DNA of 64,000 nt, from NCBI RefSeq assembly GCF_014648635.1, contig NZ_BMRM01000003.1, positions 1-64,000 of the forward strand, in the 5' to 3' direction. The notes under the pieces were generated by a model. The model saw nothing but the letters and a program-made list of their open reading frames with translations. It was not told the origin of the DNA and did no database searches. The position numbers were made by a program, and so were the translations under genes. Of this stretch, positions 44,093 to 52,614 are shown piece by piece; positions within the stretch are counted from its first letter, which is position 1; each line of letters starts with the position of its first letter. The DNA comes from Streptomyces cinerochromogenes. Lineage in GTDB: Bacteria > Actinomycetota > Actinomycetes > Streptomycetales > Streptomycetaceae.

Positions 44093-45139
44093 ATGCCGCC
44101 GTCATCCACCGCGCGTGCCCGCGCCACCGTGTTCGCACCGCGGCTCGCCGCGCTCCTCGACGACCACCTGGGCCGGGACGTCTTCCGGCTGGAACCCGAC
44201 ACCGTCGGCGTCGCGGGGCACGAGGTCGCCGACCGCATCCTGGCCGCTCGCCGGGCCACCGAGACCGAGCGGCCCACCTTCAAGCCGCTGCACGGGCGTT
44301 CCATCACCCGCACCGAGGCCTCGGTGGTCACCCGGACCATCGGCAACGACGTACGCGACGCCCTGGCCAGGCCCCTGCCGAAGGACGTGGACCTCGCCGG
44401 CCCCTGGCCGCTGACCGGACACCTCTTCCTGCGCGACCTGATACTCGGTCAAGATCCTTACCGGCTGCGCGTGCTGATGAGCCGCAACCTCGAACTCACC
44501 CCGAAACTGACCTGGTCGGTGATCGCGGTCGGTGCCGCCCTGCCCGGCTGGCCCCGGCCGGACGCCCGGTTCACCGGCCTCGCCGACCGCGCGGCGCGGA
44601 CACGGGGGTACCAGGAGCGGCGCTATGTGATGGGCCTGTACCGCAGGGCCGCGGCCCCCGTGTGCTTCACCGTCTCCACGCTGGTGGCCAACGCGCTCTG
44701 GCTCGGCGCCCCGTTCGACGACGGCGTGTCCAACCGGAACATCATCCTGGAGTCGCTACGGCTCCTGCCGCCCTCGTGGAACATCCTGCGCAACGCCTCA
44801 CCCGAGTACCCGGCCGTCGACGGCCGCATCGGCGAGCGCGACGACGTCCTGCTGCTGCCGCTGCTGTCCCACCGGGACCCCGCCCTGTGGGACGACCCCG
44901 ACGCCTTCCGTCCGGAACGCTGGGACCGCCTCGATCCCGACACCGCTCCGGGCTACCTGCCCTTCGGGCACTCCTCGGAGCGCTGCTGGGGCCGGCACAT
45001 GGTCATGCCGCTGGCCGAACTGCTGCTGGACCTGGTCCGCGGCTCCGGGCTGGTGGTCGACCCCGGTCAGCGGGTGGGCCGGGTGCCTCTGCTGGGGCTG
45101 CTGGGCGTGGAGGAGGTGCGGCTCAGGCGACCGCGCTAG
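44093..45139 (+). CDS. Atypical cytochrome P450, putative atropopeptide cross-linking enzyme
   Basis: A 348-residue P450, shorter than the usual ~400. ATG 44093 has GGAGCAGCC upstream. The heme-ligand region is LPFGHSSERC298WGRHM: the usual FGxGxxxCxG has Ser in place of the second Gly. ExxR is ILE220SLRLLPPSW, with WNILRNASPEYP and DPALWDDPDAFRPERWDRL (PERF-like) following. The I-helix lacks a clear AGxxT (VCFTVSTLVANALWLG). Its position directly behind the AWYLWY peptide gene suggests it forms the aryl cross-links. It will need external ferredoxin. The substrate is inferred from context. Confidence 0.88.
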   Translation: MPPSSTARARATVFAPRLAALLDDHLGRDVFRLEPDTVGVAGHEVADRILAARRATETERPTFKPLHGRSITRTEASVVTRTIGNDVRDALARPLPKDVDLAGPWPLTGHLFLRDLILGQDPYRLRVLMSRNLELTPKLTWSVIAVGAALPGWPRPDARFTGLADRAARTRGYQERRYVMGLYRRAAAPVCFTVSTLVANALWLGAPFDDGVSNRNIILESLRLLPPSWNILRNASPEYPAVDGRIGERDDVLLLPLLSHRDPALWDDPDAFRPERWDRLDPDTAPGYLPFGHSSERCWGRHMVMPLAELLLDLVRGSGLVVDPGQRVGRVPLLGLLGVEEVRLRRPR

Positions 45140-45169
45140 CGGAGGAAGGCCGGCGGGAGCCGCCGTTGA

Positions 45170-45349
45170 CCACGCCGGCGCCCGATCCGGACCGCCGCCG
45201 AGGGCCGGCGGGTGCACGAGCGGGTCCAGGCCACGATCACGGTGACCGGGTCGGCCCTGGCCGGGCGCATCGGGCCGGGCCCGGCCCGCGCCCTGCGCGA
45301 CGCGCTGACGTCCGACGGGGGAGCGCCTCCGCTCGTCGCCGCCCCCTGA
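45170..45349 (+). pseudogene. Possible C-terminal remnant of a MarR-family regulator
   Basis: After the P450 stop, an open frame with coding-like composition runs to TGA 45347-45349: IRTAAEGRRVHERVQATI, then TGSALAGRIGPGPARALRDAL. This resembles the wing-to-dimerisation end of MarR proteins (LTxxGRxVHERV...LxxGLxPEExxxLRxLL). The DNA-binding helices and any start region are absent. A GTG at 45212 could start a 45-residue peptide, but it lacks a site. Probably a decayed gene. Confidence 0.45.
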
Positions 45350-45355
45350 ACGGCC

Positions 45356-46243
45356 TCACACCGCGTGCTGCCGCTGCTCCGCCGGAACCGGCAGCACGAC
45401 GATGCGCTGGACGGCCCGGCTGAGGACCAGCACGCCGCCGATGATCAGCAGGGCACCGCAGGCCTCCGGCACGAGCCACCAGCCGGTGCGGATCCGCTCG
45501 TCGAAGAGGGTGATCCCCAGGGCCAGGCTCACCACCGCGTCGCCGATGGTCAGCGCGGGCTGCGCCGCGGCCAGCGGACCGGCCTGCAGCGCGTTCTCCA
45601 GCAGGAGCACGGCACAGACGCCGGCGAGCGCGAAGCCGTACGTCTGCCAGGACCGCAGGAACGCCGTGAAGCCCTCGTCGGAGAAGGTGCCGCTGGCCGA
45701 CTTCAGCAGGGCGGCGGTCAGGGCGTTGCCCGTCGCGGAGGCGGTGGCCAGCAGCGCGGCGCGCCGGGCCGGCGGACGGCCCCGGCCCGCCAGGAGAACG
45801 GCCGCGGCCATCACCCCGGCACACACGCACACGGCCGGGATCCACCGGTCGAGGGGCGCCTGGTCGGTCGCACCGTGCGGGGCCGCCGCGACGAGCAGCA
45901 CGGCGAGGCCCGCCACACAGCAGCCGACCCCCCACCAGCCCGAGCGGGGCAGCCGCCGGTGCATCAGCGGCGCGGCGACGAGCAGCGCGAACGGCAGCTC
46001 CAGGATGAACAGCGGCTGGACCAGCGCGAGCGGGCCGTTGACCAGGGCCAGGCTCTGGAACAGCGCGGCGCAGACCACGCCGGCCATGCCGATCATCCAG
46101 AACGGCCGGTGCACCAGCTCCGCGAGCAGCCTGACCCCGCCGCGGCTGCTGACCGAGGCCGCCTTGCGCTGGAACGCGGTGCCCACGGCGTTGCTCGCCG
46201 CCCCCGCGACGGCGAACGCCGCGGCCAGTTCGATCACGACCAT
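45356..46243 (-). CDS. DMT-superfamily (EamA-like) membrane transporter
   Basis: A 295-residue protein with about nine or ten hydrophobic segments (IELAAAFAVAGAASNAVGTAFQ first; ALLIIGGVLVLSRAVQ last). This is the Streptomyces DMT-permease group with short, paired repeats (LVNGPLALVQPLFILELPFALLV). It could export a small metabolite. It is convergent to the RiPP pair, and a role in exporting that product is possible but unsupported. ATG 46243. Confidence 0.85.
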   Translation of the reverse strand: MVVIELAAAFAVAGAASNAVGTAFQRKAASVSSRGGVRLLAELVHRPFWMIGMAGVVCAALFQSLALVNGPLALVQPLFILELPFALLVAAPLMHRRLPRSGWWGVGCCVAGLAVLLVAAAPHGATDQAPLDRWIPAVCVCAGVMAAAVLLAGRGRPPARRAALLATASATGNALTAALLKSASGTFSDEGFTAFLRSWQTYGFALAGVCAVLLLENALQAGPLAAAQPALTIGDAVVSLALGITLFDERIRTGWWLVPEACGALLIIGGVLVLSRAVQRIVVLPVPAEQRQHAV

Positions 46244-46400
46244 CTCCCGCCTGCCGGCAGACCTCCGGGAGGAGGATCGGGCCCCTTCAGCCTACGGAAG
46301 GCGCCACCGCCCCGCGCTCCGGGCGCCGGGCCCCCGCCGGTCCCGGCCGGCGTCCTCCGGCGGAGCCGGGCACCGGCCGGCCGACGCGCCGGTCACCGGC

Positions 46401-47645
46401 TCACGCGGCGTGCGGGCCCACTGGGTGGAGGGCCGCCTCCGCCTCGTGCACGCGCCACTCCTCCACCGTCTCCTGCTGGTGTCCGGCCCGGTCGAGGAGC
46501 GTGTCGAGCAGCTCGGCGTCCAGGCGCCCGTCGGTCGCGGCGAGCCGGCGCAGGGTCGCCCAGCCGGCCGCCTTGCCCTCCACCCCGATCCGCAGCGCCT
46601 CCAGTTCCAGCACGGTGCTGAGCGGCGAGCGCCGCACCAGGCGTCCGTTGCCCTTCAACCGGGCCGCCTTCTCGGCCGTCCAGCCCGCCCAGACCTTGTA
46701 GTGGCGCACGGGGACGTCCAGGTCCCGCATGATCTCCAGCAGCGTCTCCCGGTCCTCGTTGATCTCGACGGCGACGGCACCGATGGCCCGGCCGAGCGCG
46801 GAACCGCGAGAGGCGCGGGCCAGATGGCCGACCCGCTGGGTGCCCGCGGTGGCGCCGGCCAGGTGGTCGTTGAGATAGATACCGAGCAGCTTCATGTCGG
46901 TGCCGCCGGCGGACTCGGGCCCGGGCGTACCGGACCGTACCGGACCGTTCATGGCAGGCCTCCTTCGTGGCTTCCACGGCAGGGGACGGGAACGCCCACG
47001 GCGTCCGGCCGCGCGGGGTGCGCCGACCGTCGTCGTGACGCGTACCAGGCTCGGCGCGCGGGGCGCCGAGCCGAAACCGAAGCGGACGGCGGGCTCGACC
47101 GGGGCCAGGGGGCCGAGGTCCCGCCCCTCGTGGACGGCGCTCGCCGCGGTGATCCGGTGCAGGTCGCGTGCGCCGTACCACTCGCGCCGGCCACCGCCGG
47201 CACTCCCGCGGGTCCGCGTCCCGAGCAGCAGCCGGGCGGCTGGATCGGTCACCACCGTCCAGGGGGTCCGGGCGGCCAGCGCACCGGGGACGGCCCGCAG
47301 CAGGACCCCGGTCGGACTCCTGCGGCCGATGGTCAGGCGCAGGTCGAGCAGCGAACCGGCGGTGACCGTCCACCGGTCCCCGGTCACGCGGACCCGCACC
47401 GGTACGATCCGCACCTCGTCGAAGGCATAGGTGCCGGCGACGAAGTCCGCCGTGCGCCGGGTCGGGGCCAGCAGCAGACGGTGACCGTCCTTCCGCTCCA
47501 GCATGACGTCGCTGAACGGCCCGAACGGCGAGCGGGGCCAGTGCCCGAGGACCACACGGGTCCCGGACGCCGTCCCGATGCCGGCGATCCAGCCGTCGAA
47601 GCGGAGCCGGTCGGCCCCGGCCGGGCCCGGCGCGGACGCGTTCAT
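46401..47645 (-). CDS. Two unrelated parts in one 414-codon frame; internal start at 46952 likely
   Basis: From ATG 47645 (overlapping the DUF2071 stop as ATGA) an uninterrupted frame runs to 46401. The first ~200 residues (FDGWIAGIGTASGTRVVLGHWPRSPFGPFSDVM, RREWYGARDLHRITAASAVHEGRDLG, RFGFGSAPR) look like one actinomycete family of unknown function. Then comes an Arg/Pro-rich bridge without a stop, followed by ATG 46952 with AAGGAGG 6 nt upstream and a second 183-residue protein (LLGIYLNDHLAGATAGTQRVGHLARASRGS, LDAELLDTLLDRAGHQQETVEEWR), helical and ferritin-like in feel. Either two proteins share the frame through an internal start or a stop has been lost and they are fused. Confidence 0.7.
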   Translation of the reverse strand: MNASAPGPAGADRLRFDGWIAGIGTASGTRVVLGHWPRSPFGPFSDVMLERKDGHRLLLAPTRRTADFVAGTYAFDEVRIVPVRVRVTGDRWTVTAGSLLDLRLTIGRRSPTGVLLRAVPGALAARTPWTVVTDPAARLLLGTRTRGSAGGGRREWYGARDLHRITAASAVHEGRDLGPLAPVEPAVRFGFGSAPRAPSLVRVTTTVGAPRAAGRRGRSRPLPWKPRRRPAMNGPVRSGTPGPESAGGTDMKLLGIYLNDHLAGATAGTQRVGHLARASRGSALGRAIGAVAVEINEDRETLLEIMRDLDVPVRHYKVWAGWTAEKAARLKGNGRLVRRSPLSTVLELEALRIGVEGKAAGWATLRRLAATDGRLDAELLDTLLDRAGHQQETVEEWRVHEAEAALHPVGPHAA

Positions 47646-48382
47646 CCGTCCCGGGCACGGTCGCGGACCCGGCCGCCGCGCCCCACCGGACGGGCGACGC
47701 CCAGCCGTACGTTCCGCACCCCGTCCGAGAAGTGCACGATCGGCTCCGTCACGGGCGGCGGCAGCCCCACGACCTGGGTGCACGTCTCCACCAGCGCCGT
47801 CAGACGCGCGTCGCGCAGCGGCCAGGGGGCGTGCTCGACGGGCGTCTCCCACAGCGCGCCGCAGCGTCCGGTGAAGGCCCGCCAGCGCGAGGTCAGCCAC
47901 ACGTCCAGCCGGCCGGGCCGGATCGGCTCGCCCGGCCGGACGGCCATGCGGTACCCGGGACCGCCGCCCCGCCGGGCACCGGCGTAGTGCACCGCGTCCT
48001 CCCGCCGTGCCAGCTCCAGACACCCGACGTGGTACGGCACCCCCACCGCGCGGGCGGCCAGCATCACCGGGCAGGTCACCTCGAGGGACAGGAACCACAG
48101 CCCCTCCCGGCCGCCCGGGCCCCGCACGTAGGTGCGCAGATTGGTCTCCGGGAAAGGGGGCAGGGCCACCGGCGACCCGGGCGGGCGCACGCCGGACATG
48201 AGGAACGGCGTGAGGCTCACCCAGGCCGAACCGTCGTACGTGTCCACGACGAGCCCGCGCGGCAGCAGGGGCTGGACCCGGGCGGGCGGGAAGGCCCAGT
48301 GCACGAACGTCTGGGTCAGCCAGTCGGCCCGCAGCGCCGGGACGTACACACGCTGCCGGGGTCCATACGACACCACGCGCAC
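47642..48382 (-). CDS. DUF2071 (YqjF-like) protein
   Basis: A 246-residue protein of the DUF2071 family, related in fold to acetoacetate decarboxylase. Seen: LTQTFVHWAFPPARVQPLLPRGLVVDTYDGSAWVSLTPFLMSGVRPPG and TYVRGPGGREGLWFLSLEV. Further on are YHVGCLELARRED and LTSRWRAFTGRCGALWETPVEHAPWPL, with FSDGVRNVRLGVARPV near the end. GTG 48382 has GGGGGAG upstream; GTG 48376 is an alternative. Coupled by 4-nt overlap to the following gene. Function unknown. Confidence 0.9.
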   Translation of the reverse strand: MRVVSYGPRQRVYVPALRADWLTQTFVHWAFPPARVQPLLPRGLVVDTYDGSAWVSLTPFLMSGVRPPGSPVALPPFPETNLRTYVRGPGGREGLWFLSLEVTCPVMLAARAVGVPYHVGCLELARREDAVHYAGARRGGGPGYRMAVRPGEPIRPGRLDVWLTSRWRAFTGRCGALWETPVEHAPWPLRDARLTALVETCTQVVGLPPPVTEPIVHFSDGVRNVRLGVARPVGRGGRVRDRARDG

Positions 48383-48457
48383 CGACTCCCCCGGAGCAGG
48401 GCGCCGAAACCCGGCCCACCGCGTCGGACGGCCCGCCCCCGCTCCGGGGAAGTCGGC

Positions 48458-48739
48458 TCAGGTGGCGCGCGTTCCGCCGCCCCGGCGGATGCGGCCCAGC
48501 AGGTCCCGGTGGTACGCCGCGAGCCGGCCGGCCGGCACCGGGGCGGGGCTCCCGGCCAGCGTGTACCAGGTGTCACCACCGGAGTGCTGGACGGCGACCC
48601 GCACATTGCGGCCGTCGGGCAGGAGGATCGTCGCGACGGTGAGATCGCCGGTGATGACGCCGACCTCGTCGGTCATCGCCCCGCCGGGACCGGCGGTGAC
48701 CCGGTCGACGTAACTGTTGATGCTGGGAGGGTTGTTCAT
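48458..48739 (-). CDS. Small hypothetical protein
   Basis: 93 residues (MNNPPSINSYVDRVTAGPGGAM...), with a beta-rich middle (EVGVITGDLTVATILLPDGRNVRVAVQHSGGDTWYTLAG) and a basic helical end (GRLAAYHRDLLGRIRR). It has the feel of small cytoplasmic Streptomyces proteins of unknown function. It lies between the isomerase-like gene and DUF2071 on the same strand. Confidence 0.7.
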   Translation of the reverse strand: MNNPPSINSYVDRVTAGPGGAMTDEVGVITGDLTVATILLPDGRNVRVAVQHSGGDTWYTLAGSPAPVPAGRLAAYHRDLLGRIRRGGGTRAT

Positions 48740-48843
48740 GGGGCGCAGGTTTCCACCAACCCGGCCGGCATGCCCCGCACCGCGCGGGCGGCGCGCACGG
48801 CTGTCGCCGTGTTGGACGTGCCGCGAAGGTGTTCGGCCGGCCC

Positions 48844-49524
48844 TCAGCCGAACAGCGGGAGCCGCTGCGCCGCCGCACCCAGGGCAGCGCGTTCGGCGTC
48901 CGTGGGCGCGGCCCGCCCGGTGCCCACGCGCGCGTACCGCTCGGCGCTCCACTCAGCCGGGGCGGGCCGGCCGAGGAGGCCGTCCAGCGTGGCACGCACC
49001 GCCGCCAGACCCTGGGGCGAGGGCCCGGGGGCGTCCGGGAGGTGGACGGTCAGGTCGAGGTGGTGGACGGTCGCCTCCACCGCCAGCGTGGTGATCAGGT
49101 CCCCGGCCGTCAGCACATGCCCCTGCGTGGCCACCCGCCGACCGGGATCGGCCGCCTCCGCCGCGTGCACGGCCGCCGCCAGTGTTTCCAGGTACAGCTC
49201 CTGCATCTGGCCGAAGACCAGGAACATGCTCCCGTTCACCCGCACCCAGCGCCGGCCGTTCGCCGCCCCGGCGGTGTCGGGCCGCCAGTCCTGCCAGTAG
49301 GTCACCGCGTCCCGGTCGACGGGACCGTCCGCCGGCGTGTGCAGGGCCACCAGGCCGCGCTGGGCGTCCTGCAGACAGTGGAAGACCAGATCCCGGACCG
49401 CCCAGCCCGTGCAGCCCGTCGGCAGCCAGGACTCCTCGTCGCCCAGCCCGGCGACGACGGCCGAGGCGGCCTCGTAGGCGGCGCGCAGGACCCGCGCCGG
49501 AGTCGTTGCGTTCACTGTGCTCAT
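48844..49524 (-). CDS. Maleylpyruvate isomerase-family mycothiol-dependent protein (DinB-like)
   Basis: A 226-residue protein of the MDMPI/DinB-like four-helix family. The N-terminal helices (AAYEAASAVVAGLGDEESWLPTGCTGWAVRDLVFHCLQDAQRGL) carry the first metal His, and EATVHHLDLTVHLPD carries the second. These proteins often use mycothiol as cofactor. ATG 49524. Substrate unknown. Confidence 0.9.
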   Translation of the reverse strand: MSTVNATTPARVLRAAYEAASAVVAGLGDEESWLPTGCTGWAVRDLVFHCLQDAQRGLVALHTPADGPVDRDAVTYWQDWRPDTAGAANGRRWVRVNGSMFLVFGQMQELYLETLAAAVHAAEAADPGRRVATQGHVLTAGDLITTLAVEATVHHLDLTVHLPDAPGPSPQGLAAVRATLDGLLGRPAPAEWSAERYARVGTGRAAPTDAERAALGAAAQRLPLFG

Positions 49525-49643
49525 AGGTCTCCCCGAAGGTGTGCGGTGGCCGGACGGAACGTCCGGCCTCGGCCGATCGTCCCAGCCGATCGTCCCAGCC
49601 GTCGCCGTCGCCGAACGCGCGACAGCGTCGGACGCGCGCCCGT

Positions 49644-50459
49644 TCACACGCGGCTGGAGGTCGCGGTGTCCGCGGAGAGCCGCTGGGCGACGTAGATCGG
49701 GATCACCGACAGCAGGACCAGTACGGCGGCCACGACGTTCACCACCGGCGCCTGCTGCGGCCGGGTCATGTTGCCGAAGATCCAGATGGGCAGAGTCTCG
49801 ATGCCCGGCCCCGCGGTGAAGGTGGTGACCACGACCTCGTCGAAGGACAGCGCGAAGGCGAGCAGCGCGCCCGCCAGCAGCGCCGAGCGGACGAGCGGGA
49901 AGGTGACGTCCGCGAAGGCGCGGAAGGTGCTCGCGCCGAGGTCCATGGCCGCCTCCTCGTACGAGCCGGACGTACGGCGCAGCCGGGCCACCACGTTGTT
50001 GAAGACGACGACGATGCAGAAGGTGGCGTGTCCGACGATCACCGTGAACAGCCCGAGGCCCACGCCGAGCGGTTCCAGGACCGTGCTGAACGCCGAGTTG
50101 AGCGCGATGCCCGTGACGATGCCGGGCAGCGCGATCGGCAGGACGACGACGAAGGAGACGGTGTCGCGGCCGAAGAAGCGGTGGCGGGCCACGGCGAAGG
50201 CGATGAGCGTGCCGAGGACCAGCGCGATGGCGGTGGCCCCCAGCCCCGCCTTCACCGAGACCCACAGGGCGTCGCGGGCACCGGAGTTGTGCGCGGCCAC
50301 CGACCACCAGTGCGCGGTGAGCCCCGGCGGCGGCCAGCTCGCGCTGCGGTCCGGGTTCAGGGAGTTGACCAGGACCAGCAGCAGCGGGACGTAGATCACC
50401 GCGAAGCCGAGCCCGGCGCCGATGCGCAGGGCGGTCCGCGCGGTGCGGCTGAGATGCAT
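49644..50459 (-). CDS. ABC permease, spermidine/putrescine PotC type
   Basis: A 271-residue inner-membrane permease with six hydrophobic segments and an EAA loop (EEAAMDLGASTFRAFADVTFPL). The FSFDEVVVTTFTAGPGIETLPIWIFGNM-type segment near the end is typical of PotC. ATG 50459 has GGAGGAG 9 nt upstream. Last gene of the potABCD-like operon; order is ATPase, binding protein, PotB, PotC. Confidence 0.93.
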   Translation of the reverse strand: MHLSRTARTALRIGAGLGFAVIYVPLLLVLVNSLNPDRSASWPPPGLTAHWWSVAAHNSGARDALWVSVKAGLGATAIALVLGTLIAFAVARHRFFGRDTVSFVVVLPIALPGIVTGIALNSAFSTVLEPLGVGLGLFTVIVGHATFCIVVVFNNVVARLRRTSGSYEEAAMDLGASTFRAFADVTFPLVRSALLAGALLAFALSFDEVVVTTFTAGPGIETLPIWIFGNMTRPQQAPVVNVVAAVLVLLSVIPIYVAQRLSADTATSSRV

Positions 50460-50488
50460 GGTGCTCTTCTCCTCCGGGTCCTGGGGTC

Positions 50489-51382
50489 CTACAGGCTGTT
50501 GAGGGCGCCCGTACGGCGGATCGCCAGCAGGTACAGGACGATCACGGCCACGGGCACGGTGCCGAGCGCGGCGGCCATGGGCAGGTTGAGTTCGATGTTG
50601 GAGTACACGAGGTTGCCGATCAGCTGGGTCTTGCCGCCGACGATCTGCACGGTGATGTAGTCGCCGAGGCTGAGCGAGAAGGTGAAGACGGAGCCGGCGG
50701 CGACCGAGGGCAGCACCAGGGGCAGGACGACCGAGCGGAAGGTCCGCCCCGGCCGTGCGCCGAGGTCCGCCGACGCGTCCAGGAGGTTCGCCGGGAGCTG
50801 TTCCAGTGCGGTGTGGACCGGCAGGATCATGTACGGCAGCCAGAGGTACGTCAGGGTGAGGACGGTGGCGGGCAGGCCGTAGCCGGGGCCGCTCAGCCCG
50901 AACGGCGCGAGTATCCAGTCGGCGAGGCCGCCCTCGGAGAGGATCAGCCGCCAGGCGTACACCTTGACCAGGTAACTCGCCCACAGCGGGGTGAGGATGG
51001 CCACGACGAGCAGCGGGCGCCACCTGGGACGGGCCACGCGGGCCGTGTAGAAGGCGACCGGGAAGGCGATCACCGCGCACAGCACGGTCACGGCGAGCGC
51101 GACCCCGACGCTGCGCAGGATCACCTGGCGGAACACCGGTGTCGTGAACAGCGCGTGGAAGTTGTCCGTCGACCAGACCTTCACCACCTGGGAGGTGAAG
51201 GAGTCCGTCGTCCAGAAGGCGGAGACGAACAGGACGGCCAGCGAGCCCAGGTAGAGCACGGCGAGCCACAGCAGCGGGGCGGTGAGCAGGAGGGCCAGGC
51301 GCAGCCGGGGCCTGCGGTGCAGGGTTCCGGCGAGCCGCCGGACGGTGCCCCGGCCGGCGGCGGTCGGCTCATGGGTGGTCAC
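50489..51382 (-). CDS. ABC permease, spermidine/putrescine PotB type
   Basis: A 297-residue permease with six hydrophobic segments (ALLLTAPLLWLAVLYLGSLAVLF first) and EAA-type loop LLDASADLGARPGRTFRSVVLPLVLP. GTG 51382 follows the binding-protein stop by 3 nt. Typical PotB signatures include ITVQIVGGKTQLIGNLVYSNIE. Confidence 0.93.
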   Translation of the reverse strand: MTTHEPTAAGRGTVRRLAGTLHRRPRLRLALLLTAPLLWLAVLYLGSLAVLFVSAFWTTDSFTSQVVKVWSTDNFHALFTTPVFRQVILRSVGVALAVTVLCAVIAFPVAFYTARVARPRWRPLLVVAILTPLWASYLVKVYAWRLILSEGGLADWILAPFGLSGPGYGLPATVLTLTYLWLPYMILPVHTALEQLPANLLDASADLGARPGRTFRSVVLPLVLPSVAAGSVFTFSLSLGDYITVQIVGGKTQLIGNLVYSNIELNLPMAAALGTVPVAVIVLYLLAIRRTGALNSL

Positions 51383-51385
51383 GGC

Positions 51386-52597
51386 TCAGCCCTTGATCTC
51401 GGTCCAGGCCTGCACCCACTTGGCGTACGGGACGCACGTGACGTCCGTGCGGCCGTCGAGGCACTGCTCGATGGGCGTGTTCCAGAAGGCGATCTTCTTC
51501 CAGTAGTTCTCGTCGGCGGCGTGGTAGACCGTGCAGAAGTTCTTGTCGCTGGTCTGCGCGCACGCCTTGGAGTTGGCGGGCGCCTCGCCGAAGTACTCGG
51601 CGACCTGGGCGTTGACCTTGGGGGAGACGATCCAGTCCAGCCACTTGTAGGCGCAGTTGGGGTGCTTGGCCCTGGCGGAGACCATCCAGGTGTCGGACCA
51701 GCCGGTCGAACCCTCCTTGGGCACCAGTGCCTTGACCTTGGCCCCCTCGGAGGCGGCGAGGTTGGCGATGACCTGCCAGGTGGTGCCCACCACCGAGTCA
51801 CCGCTCTTGAAGGCGGAGACCTCCTTGAGGTAGTCGCTCCAGTACTCGCCGATGTTCGCGTTCTGCCGCTTGAGCAGCGCCACGGCCGCGTCGAACTGCT
51901 TCTGGTCGAGGGCGTACGGGTCCCGGATCCCCAACTCCGGCCTGGTGGCCTTGAGGTACAGGGCCGCGTCGGCGATGTAGATCGGCGAGTCGTACGCGGT
52001 GACGTGCCCCTTGTACCGGGAGGCGTCGTCGAAGACGGCGGACCAGGAGGTGGGGGCGGGCGTGACCTTCTCGGTGTCGTACATCAGCAGGTTGGCGCCC
52101 CGGCCGTGCGGGATGCCGTACATCTTTCCCTTCACGGAGTTCCAGGCGCCGTTCTTCAGCCCGCTGAAGACGTCCCGGTAATGGGGGACGAGGTCGGTGT
52201 TGACCGGGGCCGCGTCACCGGAGGCGATCAGGCGCAGTGAGGCGTCGCCGGAGGCGGAGACGGCGTCGTACTCGCCGGTCTTCATCAGCTTGACCATCTC
52301 GTCCGAGCTGGCCGCGACCTTGGAGTGGACCTGGCAGCCCGTCTCCTTCTCGAAGCCGGAGACCCAGTCCGCCTTCGGGTCGTTGGAGCCGTCCTCGACA
52401 TAGCCGGCCCAGGCGATCAGGTTGACCTGGCCCTCGGTCCTGCCGAGCTTCGCCGGGGCCTTCAGGTCGGGCGGGTTGAGGCCGGTGGCGGACGTACCGC
52501 CGGAGCCGGAGGAGTCGCAGGCGGCGGCGAGCAGCAGCGCGGCGGCGCAGACGGCTGAGGCGCGCAGGGTACGGGTGAGGCGCACGGCGTTCTCCAT
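51386..52597 (-). CDS. Polyamine-type ABC binding lipoprotein (PotD-like)
   Basis: A 403-residue lipoprotein. The signal ends in LLLAAAC27DSSG, a lipobox. The mature part has LIAWAGYVEDGSNDPKADWVSGFEKETGCQV, MYGIPHGRGANLLMYDTEKV, LDWIVSPKVNAQVAEYFGEAPANSKAC and EQCLDGRTDV. This matches the PotD/PotF family more than sugar binders; spermidine or putrescine is likely, but related binding proteins take other amines. No clear Shine-Dalgarno sequence before ATG 52597. Confidence 0.92.
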   Translation of the reverse strand: MENAVRLTRTLRASAVCAAALLLAAACDSSGSGGTSATGLNPPDLKAPAKLGRTEGQVNLIAWAGYVEDGSNDPKADWVSGFEKETGCQVHSKVAASSDEMVKLMKTGEYDAVSASGDASLRLIASGDAAPVNTDLVPHYRDVFSGLKNGAWNSVKGKMYGIPHGRGANLLMYDTEKVTPAPTSWSAVFDDASRYKGHVTAYDSPIYIADAALYLKATRPELGIRDPYALDQKQFDAAVALLKRQNANIGEYWSDYLKEVSAFKSGDSVVGTTWQVIANLAASEGAKVKALVPKEGSTGWSDTWMVSARAKHPNCAYKWLDWIVSPKVNAQVAEYFGEAPANSKACAQTSDKNFCTVYHAADENYWKKIAFWNTPIEQCLDGRTDVTCVPYAKWVQAWTEIKG

Positions 52598-52614
52598 GGG
52601 GGAGGGGGACGGTG

